Assembly: GCA_003260075.1 (NCBI GenBank)
Contig: QLIY01000854.1
Coordinates: 1 to 64,000 of the forward strand
Length of the DNA stretch: 64,000 nt
DNA from: Phallusia mammillata
Taxonomy: Eukaryota; Chordata; Ascidiacea; Phlebobranchia; Ascidiidae
Direction: 5' to 3'
Shown: positions 22,801-35,429 of the stretch, piece by piece
Numbering within the stretch: position 1 is the first letter of the stretch
Layout: each line of letters starts with the position of its first letter
Translations under genes and position numbers: made by a program
Notes under the pieces: model-generated
Database searches by the model: none
What the model saw: the letters and a program-made list of their open reading frames with translations, nothing else
Told to the model about the DNA's origin: nothing

Positions 22801-23665
22801 GATACATGTTTTTTAATCCAGGTAAAAAATTTATGTGAAACTGTGCTCAACAGCTTTTGCAAGTATCACACTTGGCTTACCCAATACCATGTCATTATGG
22901 GTCTGTCTCTCTTGAATTGTGTGATATTCTTAAGTTAAAACTAGCAACACTTGAATTGTATTATGAATCTAAATCATTATGATCAAATACAGTTTATTGG
23001 GGATAGGCCATATTCTGAAACCACCTGTTCGGCAATTTGCAGATGATGTTTAACAATTTTACATTTAGGTTGTTAAACATATTTTACATACATTTTATCT
23101 CAAGTTAATTCTTTTATTATCGTATTTTTGTGCAGATGATGTGTTGTGGTTTAAACCAGTGGAACTGAGGACAAAATGGGGACGCCGAGGTCACATCAAG
23201 GAACCTTTGGGTAAGTTAAGACCTTGATTTAACATAGAAGGGAATTTACTTGTGAAGTTTGTAACAAAGCCTTTAGTCCACACAGTACTGCAAATAGATA
23301 TTTTTTTTGCTCCATAAAAAGTAGTAATAAAATTGAAACTACCACTCCATGCCTTTACATATGTAAGATACAATACATACAAATTTATGATATTGGTTAA
23401 TAGATGTTTGGCTACACTTAGTTGAAGTTTTCTGACATCTGTTCTTTAATATTTAACATGCAGTCTTTGTTAAGTTAATTTTCTTTTTACAGGCACACAT
23501 GGCCATATGAAATGCATATTTGATTCTCAACTCACATCCCAGGACACAGTAATGATGATGTTGTATAAACGGGTATTCCCTAAATGGTCTTACTGCCCTA
23601 TAACACCCAATACTGAATCAGATGTTGCGATGGAGGAATCTTTTGATGAAGAATTGTTCACATAA
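16834..23665 (+). CDS. TSR1: TSR1, 20S pre-rRNA / 40S ribosome assembly factor
   Basis: TSR1 is a GTPase-like factor on late pre-40S particles that blocks early joining of the 60S subunit. Seventeen exons in continuous phase give 810 residues (human 804): 16834-16942, 17105-17208, 17400-17600, 17866-18022, 18681-18829, 19042-19152, 19312-19479, 19633-19792, 20057-20244, 20488-20669, 21008-21167, 21338-21448, 21998-22124, 22387-22503, 22681-22821, 23136-23210, 23493-23665. The N-terminus is [16 protein letters not shown]. Further landmarks are [30 protein letters not shown] followed by an acidic stretch, [40 protein letters not shown] and [19 protein letters not shown]. The intron between exons 8 and 9 is 264 nt with no in-frame stop. 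A hAT MITE sits in the intron after exon 12. AATAAA lies at 23677-23682. Confidence 0.96.
21466..21863. mobile_element. hAT-type MITE in TSR1 intron, 398 bp
   Basis: TIRs TAGGGATGGGCCGAGC and, at the right, TGTGGCACATCCCTA, flanked by a perfect 8-bp duplication CTTATTGG (21458-21465 and 21864-21871). The ends carry repeated GCTCGG motifs in both orientations (for example GATGCTCGGTGCTCGGCCGA and its inverse), which can form a long hairpin. This is a different family from the CAGTGGTT elements. Confidence 0.88.
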
Positions 23666-24043
23666 TATTGTGGTGGAATAAAAACCATTGCTTTTGAAAT
23701 GTATCATGGGCCAGAATATTTATCATGTTAATGCTTTAGTGGGGTGCTTACAATCCGTTGGGAGGTAAAGCACAAACAAGATTTTTCGAAGGACCAGATT
23801 TTTTAACATGTACAGGCTAGTAAACATAAACCGGTTGTCAAACTGTTCTCAAGTTATTTCCTTAACCATTATGAAGATACTGCAAGGTTTTCTATGTAAG
23901 GTAATGATTGCACACTGCAGATACATATTTGTAAACTCAAAATACATGTTTCTGCTTGGATTCAATTGGGATCAGTTTTAATAAAGACCAAACAATTTTA
24001 AATTAAAAAAAGAAACCTTAAATAATCAAGCGTAATAACAAAA
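23666..24043. other. Convergent 3' region between TSR1 and PEX12
   Basis: About 380 bases holding both 3' UTRs. The TSR1 polyadenylation signal is at 23677-23682. Nothing else recognised. Confidence 0.5.
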
Positions 24044-25474
24044 TTAAGATGGAAGATAGATTTTAATAATATGTGATAGGTTTGTGTTGTATCCAGTAAC
24101 TGGGCATTTCAATTGAGCTTTTACATATCGGTAAATGCAGAGATAGCAAAAAACATATCCTGATGTCATCAATGAAGCTTCATTTCGAAGTTTTCTGAAA
24201 TCAAATAGATCAGTTTCTATCCATACAACTCAAATTGAAATGATAAGATGAGCAGTTTACAATATCTAATATGCATATAACATGTACTATGTGGAGTTCA
24301 GTTTAACTGTTTTATGTTGGTGCGTAGTAGAACAATATTGCAACTTTATATTATTGCTGTCATCTACATAACAAACAGACATGTCGAGATGCTTACTGAT
24401 TGCACAATGGACAAATCCCTTTTGCTGGAACAGCTATTTTGGTTTGTTCAAGTGAAATGAATGGTGGCTTTGGTATTGGCAGTTGTGTGGATTGTTTTAC
24501 AACAACTTGGTTTTCCTCACTATACCAATGCTCCATAAATTGAATGAGGAAAACTCCAAAATGGATTCCTCCAGTAAAAAAGGTGGTTAATAGTTGGAAA
24601 ATTTTAGACCTGAAGAGAATTGAAACAAGGTTTCACACAATATTTTATCAAAGCAATAGTTTTTTCCACCACATTTTTATCATGAAAATGAACCCCATAC
24701 ATAATAAAAGTAACTGAGATCATTTATTACCTTTTAGTTTGTGGGAGCAGTGGATCCACAACCACAAGTTGTAAATTTAACATTTGGTATAAGGGAGAAT
24801 GGTATTTTGCCTTGCCAATTGTAAACATAAAAGTGTAATACAAGATAATTGCATTCCAAGTGCTGTGTAGATAGGGATAAAAGCTGTAAACAAACTTCTC
24901 AAACACAGAAATGTTTTTGTTTTGCTGAAACTCATACTCTTCCTTTATTTCTTTAAATTTTTGTTCCAATTTATCATGTAAGTAAGGAAATGCTATGAGA
25001 GCAAACAAGGACTTTAAAACTTCTTTTCTTTGCAATGGCAGACTTGGATTTCCACAGGGTGGTAAGCGGCGCAAGTCATAATAATATTCTGCAAATGATG
25101 AGGAATGATTGTTCAAAAAATGCTGTTGAATTAACAAAATTGCCGCTGTGTATAGCTCATCATACCATCTATATAACCAACCACATTTATCTGGTGAACT
25201 ATGTGCCACAATCTGAAATACAAAACTTTAATTAACCATTGTTTGTGAGCAGCCCCTTGGATATCTTCACAATGTAGACTAGTTATATAATTAATTAATC
25301 AAAACTCACCTTACAGATATGCTTAAGGGCTGGTTTAATTGATTGATCTAAGCTGTCTTGTGCCTTTGCTTCAAATATTGATGGAATGCCTTCTTTCTGA
25401 GAAGTCAAAGCCGTGGAAAGAGCTTCCGGAACATCACCCATGACTTTATTTACAAGATAGCTAAGGTTACTCAT
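24044..25474 (-). CDS. PEX12: Peroxin-12, peroxisomal RING-type ubiquitin ligase
   Basis: PEX12 forms the peroxisomal membrane ubiquitin-ligase channel with PEX2 and PEX10, which recycles the import receptor PEX5. Four exons (25474-25310, 25212-24731, 24609-24397, 24194-24044) join in phase to give 336 residues; human PEX12 has 359. Landmarks are IPSIFEAKAQDSLDQSIKPA, GWLYRWYDELYTAAILLIQQ, a hydrophobic middle with FYPYLHSTWNAIILYYTFMF, GKAKYHSPLYQ, the transmembrane FFTGGIHFGVFLIQFMEHWY, and the reduced RING GICPLCN...GYVFCYLCIYRYVKAQLKCPVTGY. The first ATG after an in-frame GTG was chosen; a second ATG 33 bases downstream is possible. It converges with TSR1. Confidence 0.94.
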
Positions 25475-26688
25475 GCGTGCAAGCACGTGCTGCAGGATTA
25501 AAGCACAATTAAAAAGTTTCTTAGGTATGCAAAATTTGTTGATTCTTTTCGCAATAAAATTCAGAAATTAGGTAACAACCCAAACTCGCTCATTCTTTCC
25601 CAAATATAAGAATATTTATGGCGGCATTAACTTTATTTATGATGTCATGTTCCAAATTTTAAACAATTGTTGTTTGAACCGTTGTGTGTTCAACATGTTT
25701 TCGCGCCTCGAATAAACGGGTTGGGTCCGTGTCATTTTGAACGATGTTCTACCAGATTATCCTTGCAATACAACAAGTTTTTGTAGAATAAACTTAGCCT
25801 TACAGACCAGAATCACTCCGAATCCTCAACGTGAAGTTTAAAATCGTACCATCAATGGAGAGACGAATAGCGTTTAAAGTCCTGTTTTTCTGCCACAAAT
25901 TGACTTTAAACCTCCTCTACGGCTGCCAGTCGTTAAGCTCTCCATAGCGGGTTGTATCTAAGCATGTACTGTGGTGATTGATACCCTCAATGAATAGCAT
26001 GTGGACAAGAGAATAGATAAGAACTGCGATAGAATATTTCGCGGCACACATTTTGAGAATCACTGTGCTGCTCCTTGTCAATGTCACTTTACATCATTTC
26101 TAACGCATAAAACACAAAGACTCATTTCTACACATATATATGTATTGTTTAAATACGCTATAGATTGCTAATATGCCTGCTAGTGGTAATATCTTCTTTC
26201 AAGACATCCGCTTGATGGTAAAATAGAGCAGGTTTGGTCACATAAATTTAACTTCATGATTGAAAAAACACAACGCGAACAATGACGACCCAAATGGATG
26301 AATGTTACAAGAACATTCTTCAAAAATGGGCCAACGTGTGGATAAGCAAGATTATCGAGATGAACTCAAAAAACAATTGCATGTAAACGGTTTCTATTGG
26401 CGGTTTGGTCTTACTGAATTTGAGTCGACGTACTCTAACGTAAAATTAGTGCAACGCAAAAATTCTAATGATTATCTGCTTGGTTTCACGCTGCAGTGGA
26501 CGTAAAAAAATCGTAAATTACCCGAAGCCTGTTGGTAATGAAACAACGTGGGAAAAAATGATCACAATCACCGAACTAACAATTTTCTACAAGCAGCTTG
26601 TTTCAGGTTTCGTGAAATTGGCAAAAGGTTGAAAATAAGTCATATGTTTATGTAATGACCTCATACGTGGGTAGAATAATGACATCAT
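25475..26688. other. Region between PEX12 start and beta-adaptin stop
   Basis: Contains the PEX12 promoter and the beta-adaptin 3' UTR. A hAT-like right end (TTTTGAGAATCACTG, about 26051-26065) is a remnant. One plus-strand frame of 67 codons (26302-26505, MGQRVDKQDYRDELKKQL then a Trp/Phe-rich part) could splice to about 26607, but I know no relative and do not call it as a gene. Confidence 0.4.
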
Positions 26689-29600
26689 TTAGCTTCGCAG
26701 TACAGCGTCGATACTGGTGTGAACCATAGGCAAAACGACGACCTGGCGGCACTTGTAAGCGATCTGAGGAGAAATAAAAAATAATTGTCAAATGAGTGTT
26801 TGAAAGCCCCTTGTGCAAACTAAACACGTTTAGGTTGTTTGATTGAGTATTTGGTGTACTCCGGACACAGAAGTCAGTTCGACTTATTCACCCGAAGAGT
26901 CCCGGTATTGTTGACCGATAACATCTGGCTGTGATGAATCCCTGGACTGAAATTTGGACCCTGGACTGGAATTTTTACAACACCGTTCAAATGAATCTGT
27001 ACACCCAACCACTTACAGTGTATGCGTTATATGGACTTCCCGGTGTAACCTTCAGCTCCATCAGAACCCACATTTCTCTCGGCAGCAACAACGACATGTA
27101 AACCATGTCTTTGCCCTCCACTGTACGTTTAGCGATCATGAAAACGTTATTCTGACGAAGTTTTGCTATTACAGCGTCTGTGAAAAACAAACTATTGTCA
27201 CTTAAGTTTTTTAGCTAATTCACAATTCCTAAAAACTACAAAATAAAAGAAAAGAGACGAACGACCAAAACACTGCCGCCCTGAAAGCGTGCTTCGGAGC
27301 ATAACATGTTTACTAACGCACATTGTGTTTAAACTCGCTTGACGTACCTGTGTTTATGTTGGGCATATTTCCAAGACCATCAAGTGAAAACGATTTCTCG
27401 TTTGTTGACGGTATATCTTTCCAGGTCGTAAGGAAAACCTTGCGATCTTGGAGAAAAAAATAGGCGTTGACAGATATCAGTAAAAAATCGTTAAATTTAA
27501 ATTAACCCTGAGTATATAGCAGACTTATAGGATGTTTTGGAAACAGCAGCACTGTCATTTTATCTTATCTCTTTTATACATCACGACTGGCGCTTTACCC
27601 ATTTCTCCGGTTTCCAGGAAGAGGACGTGAACGGGAACCAACGTTGAGAAGTAAAATACGTGAATGTTGTTCTTAATAGCAACCTGAAATATACAACAAA
27701 GAAATTAGGCTTGTACAAATATAAAAGCGAATAAAAAGGGTAAACAGAAGGGAAAATGCATTTGTTTAACACTTTTTGCAAAGAAGAATTGGTATTTGCA
27801 CAAAATTTCGGCAATAAATATTGAGTAGAATAAACAAAACGTTCGATAAAGAAAACAAAAAACGACGACGATACCTTTACGCCATTATAGTGATTTCAAG
27901 TTGGGCTCAGAATATTTCCGGGTCAACAATTAATGATTTTGATTCTGTTACAATATACCAAGCGTTTTTACCTGCAGATTGTTCGGTGGTTCCATCCTCT
28001 GTACTGCTCCATTGGCGTTAAGTGGAAGTGAAACATCGAAGCTTTGGTTGGGATGAACAGTGGGAACATTCAGTGCGATGTTTGGCGCTAATCCAAAACT
28101 GAACAAACAAACGAGGGTTAGAACTAATAACAATTGAGTTAAAACACGGCTTAGTCCGCTAAATTATAAACTATATTTGAAGTATTACGGATATTGGTAT
28201 CCCAAATTGTAAACCAATTTTTTTAATGTAAATAACTGTCGGAAACCAGGGCAGAAGTGACTTGCACGAAATGAGCTGGTTAAAACCCCAGAACATTTTC
28301 AATCACGTGTAATCGGAAATTCCCAGGCCTTTCTCGTTTAAACCATACTGATGTCAAAAAAGCAAAACAAAATGCAAAACAATACACATAATCTTCCAAT
28401 GCAACAACGTCACAAACAAGCGCGTTGTGACGTCATTGCCAAGTGGTGCCGCGCGCAGCATGTGTGGCGATCCCTCCAGGCAATCGACTGACAATATTTT
28501 CGGAAACGTTGATAAATTCGGACGAAGAGGCTTACGCGAATTGTTGCGTAATAATTTCAGTATTTATTCGTAATGGGCGGAGCGTGACGTCATCCGGGAA
28601 CAAGAATTTGGAATGAAATGATTGGTAAGTTATGATTCAGAGAAACAAATGTTTCACAGTCATATGGTGTGTAACTTCAAGGCCAATAAGAAACTGTGAT
28701 AAATGTTACCCATTCGCATGTACAGCAGCACACACACTGACTACCCGGAAAACAGGTTCACACCTATCAATGATAACATACATAGCCACTCCCCCTTACA
28801 ACAAAGGCAACATTCAAACATGACATCATTGATTTAAAAACAGCAAGTGACTTCAGAAAATGACCATTGAAAACCCCCAAAAAACAACGTGAAACGGATT
28901 AGCACTTTTGCATGGATGATTAAAATGGGGAACTTGAACCTTTGATAACACTTTACCATGAAAGTTGAAACCAATAATTGCCTTCACGTAAATCAACTTG
29001 ACAACTACATTACTATTGAAGAATGTGAAAGTATCACAAGTCAATACCACAAAGGGCAAATTTAATTGTTGTATCACAATACTATTGTAACCCAAATCGC
29101 ATTATTTTTAGCAAGAAGTAAATGCAAAGAAAATGTTGCAAATGCTGCTCTACCAAATAAAATTGCCCTATGGTACAAATATCAAACGCAACAAGGAAAT
29201 GTGTTGTCATTACCATAAAACAATAGGTGAAGAATGTAATATGAGATACACAAGATTATATAGTGACTCATACTGTGGGTTTTTTATTTCAGGAACAACC
29301 ACGGGTCTTAAGCAAAAAATGCCAAATTAAATGTCGAGATTTGTGGGTAACAGTGGGTGATGTCATATGGAAGATTTTTGAAACTCTTTTCCTGTGGGTT
29401 CCTGACTGGTATAAGTAGAGGTGTGGTGTTAACATTTAAGTTAAGTATGATTCAAGTATCATTCTGAAAAGAGGCATTGCATTTTTTGCCTTCTTAAGCA
29501 ACTGAGAGGAAGAGGTTTTTTAGATGTAAAGATATTTTTAACACATAAAATAAATATTTTAAGTTGGGTAGGCAACTATCTTGAAAATAACAATATAGGT

Positions 29601-32600
29601 TTTGTTTCAGGTTTAAGAAGCAGAATACCTTTCAGAAATTATCAGAAACTATGAATACTTTGGTTCAATTGTTTGTGTTTTGTTGTCTAACTTCTGTAAC
29701 AGTTGGAAGCCACTACAGAGGTGAGTTACTGAAAAAGTTGAGTATAAACATTTTAAATTTTCATTAGGAAATTTAAAAGTCAAATTATTTAATTTGATTT
29801 TCTATGGAATCTAAAACATCAATAGAATTTTTTTTGCTTTTATTATAATTAACTGTTGAGTAACAACCAACTTGTTTGTTTCCACAGGTAGTAAATGTTT
29901 GTGGACCATTTGCCACCAACAACGAGGCTATTTGCAATACCAAAGCAGTTCAGTTCATTTTGTTGCTAGACATCGAGTCATCAGAAGTGCTTTGAATTGG
30001 CCACAAACACTTGTTCTGCACTTTAGAAACATCAAGGTAAAAAGACAGTTGCTAAGTACTCCCAAAGAATGCACACATATCATTGTTTAAAATAAACATG
30101 CAGCAGAATGCATTTTTTTGCAATTCCATGTAGTGTCCAGAACCCTGTTTTGCGTTTCATTACTTTAAAGTAACTCAGCAAAATTTGCCAACCACTTCTT
30201 TCGAATTTGCTTGGAACTTATATAAAAGAACTCATAAAAAAAATTGTTCAAAAAATGTTTAAATTTATTTTTCAGGATGTAAGTCAAAACAACCCGATAT
30301 TTCTGCAACAATTTGGACTTCAACAAGCTTCCACCATAATGATAACAAACACCAATGAACAAGTTTTCACATTTAAAGATATTTATCAAGTTACAATATC
30401 TGCTGGTCTCTATGCAAACCAACAATACGATTTGGATTTTTATTGTGAGCAATAAAATTGGATTTGTTTCATTATTACAATAAAATGCCTGATTGTACAA
30501 ATTAATAAATATACACGACTTGTTTGAAGTCAAAAATATGCAACAAAATCATTGTGTTTTTTTATTTCTACAGTTGGTTGCAATATTTTGCAAGGAAAAA
30601 ACATAACAATTGAAAGATCACCAACAACAGTCCGACCATGGCTGTCTAACTCTGCCTGCTGGTTCATTTTGCCAACAAATGTTACAGAAGATATAAGGAG
30701 TGTAGACAATTTCTATCCAGGTTTATCTCATCCACAAAATCACCAATACAGTACACATACCAATTTAGGAGTGGAACGAAGTTATGTAACCTTGGGTAAC
30801 CTTGACCTTGTCAGTAATTCACACGTTCATGTGACAGACCTTTTTTCAGGTAAAACTACTAGTTTGTATATTTCTTCTAAAGTTTCATATTTCATTAGGA
30901 TCTAAATACAAAAAATGCAATTAAGTGATCCACATTTTCACAATACTTTTTAAATGTTGAAACAAATTGTCTTAAAAATTAAAACAAGATATATTATTGT
31001 TTTAGGAAAACGAATACTTTCTGGTGTTGGAAAAGAAGATTTGTTGTTGGATATTGTTGATAAAAGCAATAGAAGCATGGAAATAAATGGAAAAACAACC
31101 AGAATTTTTCTTTTTGCTGATTATGTATGCTACCACAACTGCTATAACAATAGTTTTATATTGAGAGCTGCCTGTAAGTAAAAATGACATCGATATCAAA
31201 AGTAGAACTTTTCTATTTAGCACTTTTAAAACATTTTGTTGTTTTTACAGCATTGTCTGAAATGGATATGCAATGTGTGCAGGTAAAATGAGTGAATGCA
31301 TTTTGTCAGAAATAATAATAAAAATGTCAAAGAACAATTTAATGCATTATTCTTGTGCACCATTGGATGCGATATTTAAGTTTCTTTTTACAAAAGTTTG
31401 TGCTATGTTTTTAATGCAGAGAGAGAGAAAATGTCGATTCAATGGGGAAAATATCGACTATAACTGTTCATCCACTCTGCTGCCAACAAAACTCATGTTA
31501 GCAAGCAGTTCAGAAGATTTATCAGAATCACAGTGTGAAGTTTTCAATAACATTCTTGCAAATGTTAGGTCCGCAGTAAGTCATATACCTCAAAATTTTG
31601 TTATTTTTATTCTTAGTGAATGCTTGTGTTTTATTTTTAGAGGTAACTTGCTGGCAGATTTTCTAAAATTTAAATCAAAGTTTAATACACTTCAAATCTT
31701 ATAGCACGCAGCAAAAAAACTGTTTTGTGCCTTGAGGAAGAAATCAAAACATTTTTTCCATTACTGCTTAAAGGCAAAATTTTGACCCAAAGTTTAGAAC
31801 CACTCAAGTGTTTTAAAAATACTACGCACAACAACATGTGAATCAATAAATATGACAACATATTGAAAGACTAAAGTGTGACAAATGTTGACCACAATTT
31901 TAAGTGGCCACTTAATTTGGTTTAAGATACAGAAAATAACAACTTCTTATTCATTTTGACACACAAGTGCCCAGGGCATTTCAATTTATTTGTTTTTTCC
32001 ACAAATTGAAAAACATAATGTTGTTTTTCATGATTTATGCAATTGCATCAAAAGAAATTAAAAAAGGTCCGAAATACACAAAACACCAACAAAATTTTTT
32101 TTCAAAAAATTTGGTACCTCTAGAAAACAAATGGTCAGAACTAAGTTTATGTTCTATTTCATTCCCACAGGTAACTATTCAAGCTCCAGTAGTTCAGCCA
32201 CGCAGTCTCATCACAACATGCAAAGATTATGACACATATTGTGCCAGTAAAGTTTGTAAACGAGGTAAAATAATACATTTATGTATGTTATCATTAAAAA
32301 AAAATAAAGCTTAAAGGTTGGAACTGTTTCATTTGCAATAAAAAGCTTTTGTGGCAAATAAATGTGATGACTTGGCTAATAAACACACAGGTCAGTTCAC
32401 AAAAAACATCAACATTCAATTTTTTGCAGATGAATGTTTTCCTATTTGTTTTGTCATCACAGTTGTTTGGAAACTTTGTCATCTTCTCAGCCCATTTGCA
32501 TTTGCGTGAACTATCAGAAACGAAATCTCACTAATTAGTGTGATAAGATCTCTATAATCCACAGGCCAAACCCATATGATTCACCAATAGTACAAGCTGA

Positions 32601-35068
32601 TGACAAATGTGATAAAACACTTTAAGTTATTTGGAAGTGCCACTTAAATTCAAACATTTTGTGTGATGATTTATCGGCAATTATGTGGTTTTTTAAGTGA
32701 TTAGTATATTTATTGATGTTGTAAGTGGAATGTATCTCTTGGTTGTTATATTTTGTTAAAATGAATCAAAGTGATTTGTTGTATTTTTATGTAAAATGTT
32801 TGCTTGCATTTTTATTATTGGGCTTTTGTATTGCTGTTTTCCATTGTGCTTGAAAGTGTTTAAAGCGTTGGAAACATTTGCAACTTAAAGTTGTGTTAGT
32901 TTTGTAGTTTGCAAGGTTACAATAAACAAATACAACACTGCAACCACAAACTTGTTGGGAACAGATGTCATAAAATTAACTAAACCTATCCACAGGTTTT
33001 ATTAGCAAACAAATGTTATAAAGGTCAGGCATGGTAGTCAGAAAAAACTACATTTTGAAAGCTGATAGTGAAGATTAAAATGCTGAGGAATTTTAATCAG
33101 GATTAATAAATCAAGCATGTTAATCAGACACCATGTTGGTAATTATTACCAGCTGGCAACTTTTAACCACACCTTTAATGAAAAAATTCACAGAAACCAC
33201 AATTCCCACGTGTATGTTTTGGCTACTTTTGATGCGCCAGGGCCTCAAGCTAAGAACCAGAGATTAGTACAACGTTGCACATTTTTAAGGATTTAAGGTG
33301 TGGATTATCTTATAAATAAAGACACCAATCCACCCAAATATAACATTTATTCTTGTAAATCAATTTTTGCAAAGATTTAATGAGTCAGCAAGAAAAATAG
33401 GAAATTTTATTTTCGTCTAAACGATCTGTTTGTTTGCAAACATTACCTCAAGCTAGAGTTGACATTTGCACAGTTGTGCTTTTTTAAAAGATCAAAAAGA
33501 TATTTTTGCAGGGATTAATAATAATCGATGTGTCAACGTACATATCAAGGTTATATTTTTATACATGCTTGTATTTTTGGCAGCATTGCCTCAAGCAACA
33601 AACGGCATTCTACCAAATTGCTTCTGGATTTTGCTTGTGTTACTAAAATGCATGAGGGTATAAAGAAGGTTAATACTTCGAAAACCAAAAAGCTTGTTTC
33701 AAAAAGTAGTTTGAGATTGTAGTCCTAGCATTTGGTGAAGTATCCTCTTGGACAGAACTGTGTTGCAGAGTGAAAACAGATAGGGTTGAAAGCAGCCAAC
33801 TTAGGTTTGTTTCAATCTATTTTTAACACAGATTGTGCAGCAGATACTATTCATATACTGGTGAATACAATGTGGAGTTTGATACAATTTACTTTTTTGA
33901 GCCTCACCATCTTCACAACACCGACATTTGCAGGTTAGTTTCAAATTACTAATAGTTTAGTTTGCAAGGTTAAAAAGTTGCAAAATGATACTTAACTGCT
34001 AAGATGTTCATAAAACAATTGTCATAGTTGAACAAGTACAGGACTTATACAAAAATTCAAAGCATTTGACTTGTGCAAAAAGTTTAACCGTTACAACTGA
34101 TTTCATTTCTTGAGAAACTATTCAAGATTTTTAATCTGATAGAATACAACAGAAAAGTATGTAATGACAAAAATACAAAACATATTTTTTAGATGAATGT
34201 AGAAACGGCACGATATGTTCTAATGATGCGGGAACTGTTACAATAGACTCACTTTCCCAGCCAGGGGGAATGCGTGGAGAAACTTGGTACATAAAAACAA
34301 ATACCAACAACCTGGTGCTTGTTTTCAAGGTCAGTGAGAAAATTTAACACAAAGTAGCCTTAACTCATTTCACCAAACCAGTATCACACCAAAGTAACCT
34401 TTACTCATTTGAACAAACCAGTATCATGTTAAACAATTTCTACATCTTTATAATTGTTCTTTACTTTTTGTTATCAAAACTGCACTAAACCAAAAAATAA
34501 ACACCAATTTCATTTAAGAACTTTTTTCTATTACAGAACTTTAGCAGTCCTGATGAAGGTGTGACAGTGACAACTTACCCAGTGTCCCCCAATTCCCGGA
34601 TTTCAAGAGAGTTAAAAGGAAATTTGGGAAACTTTGAAATGTTCTTTGAGGGTGTTTATGGAATTGCAATTCATGTACCATCACAATACTTTGTCAAATT
34701 TTCTCTAACATATTATGGTAACTTGGTACAGTACTTTATATTCTAACAAACTTTTTAAATCTTTTTAAATTGGCCACAAAGGGTTTAAGAAATCATTTAG
34801 AAAACAGCTTTCGCGTTTCATGTTCTCATGCACAAAAATTAACATAAAACAAAAACTACCGTATATACTCGCAGATAGGTCACAACTTTTTTCCTTATAT
34901 TTTTTGAAAAAATATAGGTGCGACCAATCCGCTCGACATAAGTGCAAAACGCCACCAAGTTGGAACAAAATTGAAAGTTTTCTGCTATTGCGAGTACCGT
35001 ATTTTCCGGCTAATAAGCCAATTTTCAGGACCTTACATTTTCGACCTAATTTTCTGGGGTCGGCTTAT

Positions 35069-35150
<82 letters not shown>

Positions 35151-35374
35151 TTATACTAATTTTCTGTAAAAAATTAAGGGTGGGCGTTATTGACGCGAAT
35201 TGTAGTGGAAATGTGCTATTGCCACTGTGGTTCTATCGAATACGGGTGCATCCACTCGTGCACGCACATACCAATGCGAGACAGTTTCATGAGCACACAC
35301 GCACATGCGACCGCTCAGCGTGCGTTGGGTTTTCCCGCTTTGTTGAGAAAAAATGTAAACATATTTTGATTATA

Positions 35375-35429
<55 letters not shown>

